From positions 496,001 to 560,000 of the forward strand of contig NZ_FMHU01000002.1 of the NCBI RefSeq assembly GCF_900091415.1: a stretch of 64,000 bases of DNA, read 5' to 3'. The position numbers and the translations under genes are program-made. The stretch is from Micromonospora inyonensis (GTDB lineage: Bacteria; Actinomycetota; Actinomycetes; Mycobacteriales; Micromonosporaceae). Shown piece by piece: positions 33,705 through 43,157 of this stretch; position 1 is the stretch's first letter; the number at the start of each line of letters is the position of its first letter. Below the pieces are notes generated by a model. The model was not told the origin of the DNA, ran no database searches, and saw only the letters and a list, made by a program, of their open reading frames with translations.

Positions 33705-34495
33705 CCGGGTACGACCGCCCGGAGGGCGAGGCGCTGGTGCTCGGCGTGCCCCGGGCGGCGTTCCGGCCCAGTCCGGTCTTCCTCGCCCTGGTCGCGCTCT
33801 TCGTCACCAGTGCCGTGCTCACCTGGCACCGGGTGGGCAACGTCCGGCTGGACGTGTTCCTGTTCGTCGTCTCCGGCTGGCTGGTCTCGCTCTGCCTGCA
33901 CGAGTACGCCCACGCGGTCGTGGCCTTCCGGGCCGGTGACCGGAGCGGGGCGCACCGGGGCTACCTGACCCTCAACCCGTTGAAGTACAGCCACCCGCTG
34001 CTGTCGATCGTGCTGCCGGTGGTGGTGGTGCTGCTCGGCGGCATCGGGTTGCCCGGCGGCGCGGTCTGGGTGGACCGGCACCGGATCCCCGGCCGGCTGC
34101 GGCACACCCTGGTCAGCCTCGCCGGTCCCGCCACCAACGTGCTGTTCGCCCTGGTGCTGATCCTGGCACTGCGGCTGACCGGCCCCGCCCCGCTGGAGTT
34201 CCTGGCGGCCCTGGCGCTGCTGGCGTTCCTCCAGGTCACCGCGAGCGCGCTCAACCTGCTCCCGGTGCCGGGGCTGGACGGCGGCAACATGCTCCAGCCG
34301 TGGCTCAACCCCCAGTGGCGACGGATGTACGACCTGTTCGCGCCGTACGGGTTCATCCTGCTCTTCGCCCTGCTGTGGAACCCGCGGATCGCCGGGTGGT
34401 TCTTCGGCGCGGTCTTCGCCGTCGGCGACGTCCTCGGCCTGCCCGCGCCGCTCTACGCGCACGGGCTCGACCTGATCCGGTTCTGGGAGTCCTGA
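33701..34495 (+). CDS. Site-2-type M50 membrane metalloprotease
   Basis: 264 residues with about six transmembrane segments. The zinc motif is CLHEYAHAVVAF (His67, Glu68, His71) in a helix, and LNLLPVPGLDGGNML gives the second metal ligand Asp near residue 199. This is the S2P/SpoIVFB-like organisation without a PDZ domain. The GTG start overlaps the previous gene (GTGA). Substrates of this actinobacterial subfamily are not known; regulated intramembrane proteolysis is the general expectation. Confidence 0.88.
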   Translation: MTGYDRPEGEALVLGVPRAAFRPSPVFLALVALFVTSAVLTWHRVGNVRLDVFLFVVSGWLVSLCLHEYAHAVVAFRAGDRSGAHRGYLTLNPLKYSHPLLSIVLPVVVVLLGGIGLPGGAVWVDRHRIPGRLRHTLVSLAGPATNVLFALVLILALRLTGPAPLEFLAALALLAFLQVTASALNLLPVPGLDGGNMLQPWLNPQWRRMYDLFAPYGFILLFALLWNPRIAGWFFGAVFAVGDVLGLPAPLYAHGLDLIRFWES

Positions 34496-34558
34496 CCCGG
34501 CCGGTTCCGCCCTTTCGCGGCCGTCACCGGCCGCCGGTCCGCGAGCTGCGCCCCAGGG

Positions 34559-34604
34559 CCGGTCCGGGGCCGTGTCGGTACCACGCCGACGGGCCCCGGA
34601 CCGG
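34559..34604. terminator. Bidirectional terminator between protease and aldo/keto reductase
   Basis: CCGGTCCGGGGCC and its exact reverse complement GGCCCCGGACCGG flank a 20-base loop containing a smaller hairpin. It lies between two convergent stop codons. Confidence 0.75.
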
Positions 34605-34613
34605 TACGGCGGT

Positions 34614-35612
34614 TCAGGGCCGCCGGGCCGGGCTCTCCGTCTTGCCCGGGTCCCGCTCGGTGATCGGGCCGACGATCTCGTCGATGGCCTTGAGCAGGTC
34701 CGCGTCGAGCTTCACGCCACTGGCCTTGACGTTGTCGTGCACCTGCTCCGGGCGGGAGGCGCCGACGATCGCGGACGAGACGTTGGGGTTCTGGAGCACC
34801 CAGGCGATCGCGAGCTGGGCCATGCTCAGCCCGGCCTGCTCGGCGAGCGGCCTGAGCCGCTGCACGGCGGTCAGCACCTCGTCGGTGAGGAACCTCGCGA
34901 CGAACGCCGCGCCGGACTTCTCGTCGGTGGCCCGGGAACCGGCCGGCGGTGGCTGCCCCGGCAGGTACTTGCCGGAGAGGACGCCCTGCGCCATCGGCGA
35001 CCAGACGATCTGACCGACACCCAACTCCTCGCTGGTGGGGATCACCTCGGCCTCGATGACCCGCCACAGCATGGAGTACTGCGGCTGGTTGGAGACCAGG
35101 GGGATGCGCAGCTCACGGGCGAGCTGGTGGGCCTCGCGGATCTGCGACGCCTTCCACTCCGAGACCCCGATGTAGTGCGCCTTGCCGGAGTGGACGATGT
35201 CGGCGAACGCCTCCATCGTCTCCTCCAGCGGGGTGCTGTAGTCGTACCGGTGGGCCTGGTAGAGGTCCACGTAGTCGGTGCCCAGCCGGCGCAGCGAGCC
35301 GTTGATCGACTCCATGATGTGCTTGCGGGACAACCCCCGGTCGTTGCGCCCCGGACCGGTCGGCCAGAAGACCTTGGTGAAGATCTCCAGCCCCTCGCGG
35401 CGCTCGCCACGCAGCGCCCGCCCGAGGACCTCCTCGGCACGCGTGGCGGCGTAGACGTCGGCGGTGTCGAAGGTGGTGATGCCGACGTCGAGCGCGGCCC
35501 GGACGCAGGCCAGCGCGGCCTCCTCCTCGACCTGCGACCCGTGGGTGATCCAGTTGCCGTACGAGATTTCGCTGACCATCAGGCCCGAACGGCCCAGGTG
35601 ACGGAATTTCAT
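34614..35612 (-). CDS. Aldo/keto reductase, Kv-beta-like
   Basis: 332 residues. The N-terminus KFRHLGRSGLMVSEISYGNW and the catalytic tetrad (Asp in TTFDTADVYAATRAEEVLG, Lys in EIFTKVFWP, Tyr of DVYA, His in LYQAHRYD) match the AKR superfamily. The close relatives resemble potassium-channel beta subunits and YghZ. The C-terminal NADPH-binding region is NPNVSSAIVGASRPEQVHDN. Probably an NADPH-dependent carbonyl reductase with broad substrate range. Confidence 0.9.
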   Translation of the reverse strand: MKFRHLGRSGLMVSEISYGNWITHGSQVEEEAALACVRAALDVGITTFDTADVYAATRAEEVLGRALRGERREGLEIFTKVFWPTGPGRNDRGLSRKHIMESINGSLRRLGTDYVDLYQAHRYDYSTPLEETMEAFADIVHSGKAHYIGVSEWKASQIREAHQLARELRIPLVSNQPQYSMLWRVIEAEVIPTSEELGVGQIVWSPMAQGVLSGKYLPGQPPPAGSRATDEKSGAAFVARFLTDEVLTAVQRLRPLAEQAGLSMAQLAIAWVLQNPNVSSAIVGASRPEQVHDNVKASGVKLDADLLKAIDEIVGPITERDPGKTESPARRP

Positions 35613-35673
35613 GCCCCGACCCTAGCCCGGATCCGGTCCCGCCAGGCGGGCCGACCCGGCGCACCGGGTCCGG

Positions 35674-38600
35674 TCAGAGCAGCGGTTCGGTGTCCGCCAG
35701 CAGGTGTTCGATCTCCGCCGTCAGGCGGTCCCGGCTGCCGTGTGCCGGCTCGATCAGCGGCTCGCCCCGCCGGTCCAGCGCGCCCCACCGGCCGGCCGCG
35801 TCCCGCACCAGGAAGGCGACCGGGTGGACGACCACCGCGGTGTGCTCCGGTGCGACGACCGTCCGGCCGGACCGGTCCAGCACCCCGCGCCGGCCGCCCA
35901 GATCCACCACGGCCAGCCCCTCGTCGGTGAAGCCGTCGACGTACCGCCCGTCGGCGAGCGGGGTGGTGAAGCCGTCGTACCTCGGCGGCACGACCATCCG
36001 CCCGGACCGGTCGACCGCGCCCCAGGCGCCGTCGACCCGGACCGCCGCGACCCCGCGCCGGAACGGCCGCACGTCGTCGAAGCGCGACGGGACGGCCACC
36101 CGGTCGGCGGTGTCGACCGCCTGCCAGCCGCCGGAGCCGTCCCGGGACACCCAGGCCAGGCCGTCGGAGAACGAGCGGACGGCGAGGTAGGACGGATCGA
36201 TCAGGGTCGTCCCGGTGTCGTCGATCAGCTCCCAGCCGTCGACGTCCGGACGGCGTACCCAGGCGACCCCCTCGCGGAACGGCTGCACCTCGGCGTACCC
36301 GGCGGCGACGACCAGCTCGCCCTCGACGTCGGCGTACCCCCAGAGCTGCCGCTCCTCGTCCAGGGTCGGCACCGGCGGCCGGTGCGTGCGGAGGATCTCC
36401 TCGCGGGCCCGGGGCAGCGGCCCGAAACCCTCCGCGGCGGCCTTCGCGAGGACCGCGTCCAGCGCCACCCCGGTGCGCGCGATCAGCTCACGGTCCTCGC
36501 CCCGACGCAGGTCCAGCGCCCGCTCGAAGTGCTGGCAGGCCTCGACGTGCCGACCCTGCTCGTAGCAGGAGCGGGCGAGGTGCTCGTGCAGGGTGGCCCG
36601 GAGGCGGTCGGGCAGCTCCGGGGAGTTCGCCTCGGTGAGAAGGCAGTCGGCCTCGGCATACTCGCCCCGCCACTGGAGCACCCGGGCCAGCCGGGCCCGC
36701 ACCAGCGCGGTGCGTCGCAGTTCGCCGGTGGCTTCCGCGTGGGTCAGCGCGTGCCGGCCGTCGTCGAGCGCGTCGTCGAGGTCACCCAACAGCCGGTTGG
36801 CCACCGCCCGGAGGCTGAGCAGCCGGGCGCGTGACCGGTCGTCGGCGACGTGGCCCAGCATCTCGGTCAGGCCGTGCCGGGCCTCCCGGAGGGCGTCCGG
36901 CGCGTCCACCACCTCCCGCAGCGTCTCCGGGTGGAGCCGCCAGCGGCGTCCGGCCAGCCACTTCTCCGGATCGGACCGGGACGGGCTCGTCCACCCCGGT
37001 GCCGGGCCGCCCCACACCCGTCCCGGGGACGGCGTGAACAGGGACTGGCCGGACGGCGCGGAGACCGGTCGGTGCGGAGGCCCGGAGACGGGACGCCCCG
37101 GCGGGGTCGGGGCGGATCCTCCGGGCGCGACGGCCGGGCGGAAGGCCGGGGGTGCCGAAACCGGGGACGCCGGGGTGGGGGCGGGAGGCTGGGCGGTGGC
37201 GGGAGGGAGATCCGGCTGGGGACCGGGCACCGGACCCCGCCCATCCGGCTCGGGCGTCGACGGGGACGTGGGGCGTACCGGCTGCTTCGGGCGGAACCAG
37301 GCGTCGGCACCCTGCAACTCGGCCGCGACCGGAGGTGCCGACGGCGACGTGTCCGGTCGCGGCGTGTCCGGTCGCGACGAGTCCGGTCGCGACGTGTCCG
37401 ACGGCGACGTGTCCGGCCGCGACGGGTCCGACGGGGCTGGGGCAGCCGACGTCGGCCCCGGACCGCCGGGCGGTGGAACCGGGTGGGACGGCGTGACCGC
37501 CGGAGCACTCCACCCGGTGGGTGCCGGCGCCATTCCGACCGGCCGGTCCTCGACGGCCTGGTCCGTAGCCCGGTCTCCGGACACCGGCATCACGGGGGAC
37601 GAGACCGGGACCGCCGTCGTGGCCGCCGGAGGCGGAGAATCCTCTGTGGACGCCTCGGGTTCCGGTTCGTCCGGTGTCGACCCGTCGGCAGCGGCCTCTG
37701 GCTGCGGCTCCGCGGTCGCCTCCTCGGTGGGCGGGACCGACGACGCTGCCCCGGACGCGTCGGAGACCGGGGGAGCGGACACCGGTACGGCGCAGACCGG
37801 GGGAGCCGACCCGGGTGTGTCGCCCGTCGGTGGGGCGGACACCGGCCCGACCGGTGACACGGGCCCGACGCCGTCAGCCGCGTAGGCGACCGGTGCGGTC
37901 GCGCCGGCCGGCTCCGGCGCAGCAGGGGCGACCGCGTCATCGTCCGGCGTGCCGGTCGGGTCGACGTGGCCGTGGCCGGCGGCCTGACGCGGTCCGTCCG
38001 ACGGCTCACGGTCAGCGACCTGGCGGGGCTGGGCTGAAACGCCGTCCGGCCCTCGTTCGTGGCCGAGGCTCCGGGTGAACTCGTGTCCGGTGTCGGCGCC
38101 GTCGTCCGGCCCGGCGTCGGGAGCGTCCCGGATGGCTCCGTGGGTGTCACCGTTCGGCGTCGCCGGCCCGGTGGTCCCGACGGGCTCGGGTCGATCCGGC
38201 TCCGGTCGGGTGTCGACAGTGTCGGTCGTCGGCTCCACCACCGCCGTTTCCGGCATCGGCTCGTCGGTGGCGGTGGCGGTGGCGGTGGCGGTGGCGGTGG
38301 CCGGGCCCGGCGTGCCGGGGCGGTCGTCCGTCGCCTCCGCGGTGTCGTCCTCCGGGCGGGCGTCGTCCGACGGCACGCCGGAGCCGGTGCGCTCGGAAAC
38401 GTCCACGTCGACCCCGCCGTCCGGTCCGTCGGCGTCGACTCCGACGTCCGGTGCGTCGGTGGTCCGGTCGGTCGGCGTCCCGGGGACGACGTCCCCGGTG
38501 TCCGGCGCGGGGCGGTCATGGCCGGGCACCGCCTCGGCGTGGCTGGTATCCGCCGCCACCGACGTCGGGCGGGCCGGCTCCGGCTGATGGTGGTCGTCCT

Positions 38601-40248
38601 CCGGCTCGGGGCCGGTGGCGCGTCCGGCTCCGGGGGAGGGCAGGAACCCCAGGCGGAGTCCACCGAGGGGCGGAGCGGCGGCCGACGGGATCGCGGGTCC
38701 ACCGTGGACCGGTACGGCGGCGGCGGACCCCGCCACCGGTGGCGGGGCCTCGTCGGAGACCGGGGAGGGCGCCGGCGGCACGGTCGGCGTGGTGGCGGGT
38801 GGTGCCACCGGTGGCGAGGTGACCGGGCGCAGATCCTCCGCCGTCAGGCGGTCCTCGTCGGGCACGCGCTTCTCGTCCTGAGCCGCCGACCGGGCCGAGA
38901 CGATGCGTGCGGTGTCCTCGACCTCCGGGGACCACTCCCGGTGGGTCGCGGTCGGCTCCGCCGGCCGGGTGCCCCACCCTCGGGACCCGGTGTCGTCCGG
39001 GGCGATCCACGGCAGTGACGCGTCCTCCGGGGCAGTCCGGGACGGCGGGTGGGCGGCCTCCGGCGCGCTCCACGATCGGGCGTCCTCCGGCACGTCTCCC
39101 GGTCGGGTGTGCCCGGGGGCGTCCTGCGGCTGCGACCGGGCGGCTTCGGGCACACCCGGCCGTCCCGGGTACGACCACGCCTGGGTGGTCTCGTCGTCCC
39201 CCCGGGGCCAGTCCGGGGTACGGGGTGCGGGTTCGTGTCGACCGGCCGACCACGGTGGACGCGGCGACAGCTCGTCCCGGCCGGCGGGCCGTCGCGGGTA
39301 GGCCCGGGGGTCGTCCCGGAACCACTGCGGACGGGCGTGACCGTCCTCCGGGGAGCGTTGCTGGTGGGCGCGGCCCTCGTTCCGCTCACCTGACCATCGC
39401 CGGTCCGGCCCGCTGGCCGGACGGTCGGGCCATGCGGAGGTGGTGCCCGCCGGCGGTTCGGGCGGGGCGGCCGGCGGTCGGAACGACTCCCGCTCCGGGG
39501 CGACCGATGGTCGGAACGACTCCCGCTCCGGGGCGCGGCGTGCGTTCCCGCCGTCCCGGTGGCCGTCCGCCCCGCCGGCCGGACGGTCGTACCCGGGCAC
39601 GATGTGGTCGGGCGCGTCGTGCCGGCGCGCGCCGTACGGGGGGAGTTCTCCGGGCTCCGGCAGCCAACCCGGCTCGTGGCGGGGCGCGGGGGAGACCGGC
39701 GGGTGTGGCCGGACGTCGCGGGCCGTCGTCGCCCACCCGTCGGGACCGTGGTGCGGGCGGTCGCCGTGCCAGCCGACGGTGCGGTCCGGTTCCCGGGGCC
39801 GCTCGCGGTCGACGGTCCAGCCGGGTGCCTGGTGCCGGATGTCGGCACGGGGCGGGTCGGCCGGCGGGTCGGTCCGCCACCCCGTGGTCGCGGGTGGCTC
39901 CGCCGGGTGGCGCTCCGGCGGCGCCGGCCATCCGGCGGGCGGCCGGGCGTACGGGTCCTCGACCCGGTGCTCGTCCCGCCGGCCGTGCCAGCCCTGCCCG
40001 TCGGGGTCGCCATGGTCGTCCCAGAGCGGCGGTCGCCGGTACCGGCCGTCCTGGTCGAGCGGCACCAGCGGGACGACCTCGGCCCGGCCGGTGGCGGTGC
40101 CCCGGTGCCGGTCGCCGCGGAACGGGACCTGCTGGATGCCGATGTCGCCGGGGTAGCGCTGCCCCGGGAACTGGGGGTGCCACTCCCTGGTCGGCTCGAC
40201 CATCCAGGAAGGTTCGCCCAGGTCACGCCAGCGGTCGTACCCGCTCAT
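35674..40248 (-). CDS. Large disordered / TPR / WG-repeat protein
   Basis: 1524 residues. The first ~1090 are Pro/Asp/Arg/Thr-rich and almost certainly disordered, with short tandem motifs such as PDTSPSDTSRPDSSRPD and an (AT)n run. WLAGRRWRLHPETLREVVDA begins an ordered part with TPR-like helices (LLSLRAVANRLLGDLDDALD, HLARSCYEQGRHVEACQHFE). The last ~250 residues are WG repeats (EGVAWVRRPDVDGWELID, GLAWVSRDGSGGWQAVD, GVAAVRVDGAWGAVDRSG). No signal peptide or membrane helix is visible. Function unknown; the architecture suggests a scaffold. Divergent from an ABC transporter operon across 162 bases. Confidence 0.85.
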   Translation of the reverse strand: MSGYDRWRDLGEPSWMVEPTREWHPQFPGQRYPGDIGIQQVPFRGDRHRGTATGRAEVVPLVPLDQDGRYRRPPLWDDHGDPDGQGWHGRRDEHRVEDPYARPPAGWPAPPERHPAEPPATTGWRTDPPADPPRADIRHQAPGWTVDRERPREPDRTVGWHGDRPHHGPDGWATTARDVRPHPPVSPAPRHEPGWLPEPGELPPYGARRHDAPDHIVPGYDRPAGGADGHRDGGNARRAPERESFRPSVAPERESFRPPAAPPEPPAGTTSAWPDRPASGPDRRWSGERNEGRAHQQRSPEDGHARPQWFRDDPRAYPRRPAGRDELSPRPPWSAGRHEPAPRTPDWPRGDDETTQAWSYPGRPGVPEAARSQPQDAPGHTRPGDVPEDARSWSAPEAAHPPSRTAPEDASLPWIAPDDTGSRGWGTRPAEPTATHREWSPEVEDTARIVSARSAAQDEKRVPDEDRLTAEDLRPVTSPPVAPPATTPTVPPAPSPVSDEAPPPVAGSAAAVPVHGGPAIPSAAAPPLGGLRLGFLPSPGAGRATGPEPEDDHHQPEPARPTSVAADTSHAEAVPGHDRPAPDTGDVVPGTPTDRTTDAPDVGVDADGPDGGVDVDVSERTGSGVPSDDARPEDDTAEATDDRPGTPGPATATATATATATDEPMPETAVVEPTTDTVDTRPEPDRPEPVGTTGPATPNGDTHGAIRDAPDAGPDDGADTGHEFTRSLGHERGPDGVSAQPRQVADREPSDGPRQAAGHGHVDPTGTPDDDAVAPAAPEPAGATAPVAYAADGVGPVSPVGPVSAPPTGDTPGSAPPVCAVPVSAPPVSDASGAASSVPPTEEATAEPQPEAAADGSTPDEPEPEASTEDSPPPAATTAVPVSSPVMPVSGDRATDQAVEDRPVGMAPAPTGWSAPAVTPSHPVPPPGGPGPTSAAPAPSDPSRPDTSPSDTSRPDSSRPDTPRPDTSPSAPPVAAELQGADAWFRPKQPVRPTSPSTPEPDGRGPVPGPQPDLPPATAQPPAPTPASPVSAPPAFRPAVAPGGSAPTPPGRPVSGPPHRPVSAPSGQSLFTPSPGRVWGGPAPGWTSPSRSDPEKWLAGRRWRLHPETLREVVDAPDALREARHGLTEMLGHVADDRSRARLLSLRAVANRLLGDLDDALDDGRHALTHAEATGELRRTALVRARLARVLQWRGEYAEADCLLTEANSPELPDRLRATLHEHLARSCYEQGRHVEACQHFERALDLRRGEDRELIARTGVALDAVLAKAAAEGFGPLPRAREEILRTHRPPVPTLDEERQLWGYADVEGELVVAAGYAEVQPFREGVAWVRRPDVDGWELIDDTGTTLIDPSYLAVRSFSDGLAWVSRDGSGGWQAVDTADRVAVPSRFDDVRPFRRGVAAVRVDGAWGAVDRSGRMVVPPRYDGFTTPLADGRYVDGFTDEGLAVVDLGGRRGVLDRSGRTVVAPEHTAVVVHPVAFLVRDAAGRWGALDRRGEPLIEPAHGSRDRLTAEIEHLLADTEPLL
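38266..38301. repeat. Hexanucleotide tandem repeat inside the disordered region
   Basis: Six perfect tandem copies of GGTGGC (plus strand), read on the minus strand as alternating Ala-Thr codons. Because the unit is six bases, copy-number change would keep the frame and only vary protein length. Confidence 0.85.
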
Positions 40249-40410
40249 CCGGTGACCTTCCGCCCGCCCGCGCGCCGCGCCCGGGGAGCCGGATCGCGTC
40301 GGTCGCTCACGGCGGTGTCACCTCGTCGGAAATTGTCGCGCTGGCAGTCCGGGCGTGTCGGTAGAGTCGCCCGGTCCGGCACTGCGTGGCTGCGGAAGGA
40401 GGGTAACGGC

Positions 40411-41262
40411 GTGGGCTCCGTCACCGCCACTGTGGGACCGGCCCGGCACTCACACGTTATCCTATGGTTTCGGACATTTGCCGCGATAGTCGGATCGGGA
40501 TTCCGGCGTTACTCAACGTATCGGCAGGCTGCGGTGGCCGGGGTCGTCACCAACACCGTCTTCGGCTTCCTCCGTTGCTACCTCCTGCTCGCCGTGGCCC
40601 GGCAGGCCGGCTCGGTCGCCGGTTACGACCCGGCCCGGCTGGCGACCTTCGTCTGGATGGGGCAGGGACTGCTCACCGTGGTCCTGCTCTGGGGCTGGAC
40701 CGAACTGGCCGACCGGATCCGCACCGGGGACGTGGTCAGCGACCTGCTCCGCCCGGTCGATCCGGTGACCAGCCACCTCGCCACCGACCTGGGCCGCGCC
40801 GGCTACGCGGTGCTGGCCCGCATGGTGCCGCCGGTGCTGGTCGGCCCGCTCTTCTTCGAGGTCTACCTGCCGACCCGCTGGTCCACCGCGCTGCTGTTCC
40901 TGCTGTCGGTGCTGCTGGCGGTGGTGGCCAGCTTCGGCTGCCGGTACCTGGTCAACGCCACCGCCTACTGGTTGCACGACGTCCGGGGCCCGATGATCCT
41001 CTGGACGCTCAGTTCCGGTCTGCTGGCCGGGCTCTACTTCCCGCTGCGCTTCCTGCCGGAGGGGCTCCACCAGACGCTGTGGATCGTCACCCCGTTCCCG
41101 AGTCTCTTCCAGACCCCGCTCGACGTGCTGGTCGAGGTCGACCCGCCGCCGGTCTCGCTCGCCCTGGTCGGGATCCAGGTGGTCTGGACGGTGCTGATCC
41201 TGGCGTCCTGCCGGGTGGTGCAGCGCCGGGCCGAGCGTCGGCTGGTGGTGCAGGGTGGCTGA
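40411..41262 (+). CDS. ABC-2-type transporter permease 1
   Basis: 283 residues with about six transmembrane helices. The GTG start follows AAGGAGGG at good spacing. The N-terminal region has RYSTYRQAAVAGVVTNTVFG, and WMGQGLLTVVLLWGWTELAD and the late YLVNATAYWLHDVRGPMILW are typical of the actinobacterial ABC-2 permease pair found with NodI/CcmA-like ATPases. It overlaps the second permease gene by eight bases. Substrate unknown, probably export. Confidence 0.85.
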   Translation: MGSVTATVGPARHSHVILWFRTFAAIVGSGFRRYSTYRQAAVAGVVTNTVFGFLRCYLLLAVARQAGSVAGYDPARLATFVWMGQGLLTVVLLWGWTELADRIRTGDVVSDLLRPVDPVTSHLATDLGRAGYAVLARMVPPVLVGPLFFEVYLPTRWSTALLFLLSVLLAVVASFGCRYLVNATAYWLHDVRGPMILWTLSSGLLAGLYFPLRFLPEGLHQTLWIVTPFPSLFQTPLDVLVEVDPPPVSLALVGIQVVWTVLILASCRVVQRRAERRLVVQGG

Positions 41263-42070
41263 CCCGGCCGGCACGACGCTCGCCGCGTACCGGGCGCTGC
41301 TCGGCGCGCAGGCACGGTCGCAGACCGCGTACCGGGTGTCGTTCACCGTCGACCTGCTGGGCAACGTCGGGGCGACCGTCTTCGACGTGCTCACCGTCTT
41401 CGTCCTCTTCGGGGTGACCCGCGAACTCGGCGGCTTCACCCTGCGCGAGACGTTCGTGATGGTCGCCCTCTCCGCCTGCGCCTTCGCCACCGCCGACCTG
41501 CTGGTCGGCAACATCGAGCGGTTACCCCGGTACGTGCGCACCGGCCTGTTCGACACGGTGCTGCTGCGCCCACTCGGCGCGCTGCCGCAACTGCTGCTGA
41601 TGGACCTGCCGCTGCGCAAGGTCTCCCGGGTGGTCTTCGGGCTGGCAGTCCTGGTGGTGGCGGTCGGCACGGCCGGGATCGAGTGGACCCCGGCGCGGGC
41701 GGCGCTGGTGATCCTCGCCCCGCTGGCCGGGGTGGTCTTCTTCGGCTCGGTCTTCGTGGCCACCGCGACCGTCTCGTTCTACTGGGTCGAGTCGGGGGAA
41801 CTGGCCAACTCGGTCACCTACGGCGGGCGGGACTTCACCTCGTACCCGATCACGGTCTTCGGGGGCTGGTTCCGCGCCGTCTTCGCGTACGGTCTCGGCT
41901 TCGCCTTCGTCAGCTACCACCCGGCGCTGGCGCTGCTCGGCCGGGACGACCCGCTCGGCCTGCCGGCCTGGGTGGGCTGGGCCTCGCCGGGCGTCGCGGT
42001 GGTCGCCGCCGCGATCGCCGCCACGGCGTGGCGGACCGGTGTCCGACACTACCGGAGTACGGGGTCATGA
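41255..42070 (+). CDS. ABC-2-type transporter permease 2
   Basis: 271 residues with six predicted membrane helices. TAYRVSFTVDLLGNVGATVF and ERLPRYVRTGLFDTVLLRPL are conserved in the second permease of this transporter type, and YGGRDFTSYPITVFGGWFRA is the diagnostic late block. Starts at GTG inside the end of the first permease gene and ends overlapping the ATPase start (ATGA). It forms a heterodimeric channel with permease 1. Confidence 0.87.
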   Translation: MADPAGTTLAAYRALLGAQARSQTAYRVSFTVDLLGNVGATVFDVLTVFVLFGVTRELGGFTLRETFVMVALSACAFATADLLVGNIERLPRYVRTGLFDTVLLRPLGALPQLLLMDLPLRKVSRVVFGLAVLVVAVGTAGIEWTPARAALVILAPLAGVVFFGSVFVATATVSFYWVESGELANSVTYGGRDFTSYPITVFGGWFRAVFAYGLGFAFVSYHPALALLGRDDPLGLPAWVGWASPGVAVVAAAIAATAWRTGVRHYRSTGS

Positions 42071-43065
42071 GCGGAACCGTCATCGAGGCGCACGAGCTGC
42101 GCAAGGAGTTCACCGTACGGGTCCGGGCCGGCCGGCTGCGCCGGCACAAGCGGGTCGTCACCGCCGTCGACGGCGTGGACCTGCGGGTGGAACGGGGCGA
42201 GATGCTCGGCTACATCGGCCCGAACGGGGCCGGGAAGTCCACCACGCTGAAGATGCTCACCGGCGTGCTCACCCCCACCGGCGGTACGGTGCGGGTCTGC
42301 GGTCTGGAGCCGGTCGCCCGGCGGACCCGGCTGGCTCTGGGCATCGGCGTGGTGTTCGGGCAGCGGTCCCAGCTCTGGTGGGACCTGCCCCTGCGGGACT
42401 CGTTCGACCTGCTGCGGCACGTCTACCGGGTGCCGGCCGCCGCACACGCCGCCCGGCTGCGCCGCTGCCGGGACCTGCTCGACCTGGACGCCTTCCTCGA
42501 CACCCCGGTCCGTCAGCTCTCGCTCGGCCAGCGGATGCGCGGGGAGCTGACCGCCGCCCTGCTGCACGGCCCGCAGGTGATCTTCCTCGACGAGCCGACC
42601 ATCGGGCTGGACGTGGTCAGCCGGCAGGCGGTGCGGGGTTTCCTCGCCGAACTGGGCCGAGCCGGGGACACCACACTGGTGCTGACCACGCACGACCTGG
42701 CCGACATCGAGCGGCTCTGCCAGCGTCTCGTGGTGATCGACCACGGCCGGGTGGTCCACGACGGCTCGATCGCCGCCCTGCACCGCCGGTACGGCTCCCG
42801 CCGACTGGTGGTCGCCGAGCTGGACGTCCCCCTGTCCGATCCGCCGACGCTGCCCGGCGCGCCGTTGCAGCGGGTGGAGGCCGACGGGCACCGGCTGGTC
42901 TTCGCGCTGGAGTCGGCGGGCGCGGCCGAGGTGGTCGCCGGGCTGGCCGGGCTCGCCACGCTCCGCGACCTCTCGATCGTCGAGCCGGACATCGAGGACG
43001 TCGTGGCCCGCCTCTACCGGACCGGACAGCCGGCCAGGGCGACCGCGGTCTCCACCGGCACCTGA
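42067..43065 (+). CDS. ABC transporter ATP-binding protein
   Basis: 332 residues. Walker A is GYIGPNGAGKSTTLKMLTG. The Q-loop region is GVVFGQRSQLWWDLPLRDS, the signature LSLGQRMRGELTAALLHGP, Walker B VIFLDEPTIGLD, and the H-loop LTTHDLADIERLC. The ATPase resembles exporters that pair with two ABC-2 permeases. About 85 C-terminal residues after the nucleotide-binding domain form an extra domain. The operon ends before palindrome copy C. Confidence 0.93.
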   Translation: MSGTVIEAHELRKEFTVRVRAGRLRRHKRVVTAVDGVDLRVERGEMLGYIGPNGAGKSTTLKMLTGVLTPTGGTVRVCGLEPVARRTRLALGIGVVFGQRSQLWWDLPLRDSFDLLRHVYRVPAAAHAARLRRCRDLLDLDAFLDTPVRQLSLGQRMRGELTAALLHGPQVIFLDEPTIGLDVVSRQAVRGFLAELGRAGDTTLVLTTHDLADIERLCQRLVVIDHGRVVHDGSIAALHRRYGSRRLVVAELDVPLSDPPTLPGAPLQRVEADGHRLVFALESAGAAEVVAGLAGLATLRDLSIVEPDIEDVVARLYRTGQPARATAVSTGT

Positions 43066-43085
43066 GCGGGGTGCGCGGGCGTGTG

Positions 43086-43145
43086 TGGTGGTTGCAGGGG
43101 TCCCCTGTTACCGCATTCTGGCGAGGAGGGGACCCCTGCAACCAC
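43086..43145. repeat. ~60-bp intergenic palindrome, copy C (most perfect)
   Basis: GGTGGTTGCAGGGGTCCCC and its exact reverse complement are 60 bases end to end, with a short central region CGCATTCTGGCG. It lies between the convergent ABC operon and DUF3043 gene. Copy C defines the family best. Confidence 0.85.
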
Positions 43146-43157
43146 CTGGGAAGGACG

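Noticed and set aside
35704..40364. Several long open frames in other frames of the WG-repeat gene
   Set aside because: Low-complexity Arg/Gly/Pro shadow translations; only the minus-strand 1524-codon frame has TPR and WG motifs.
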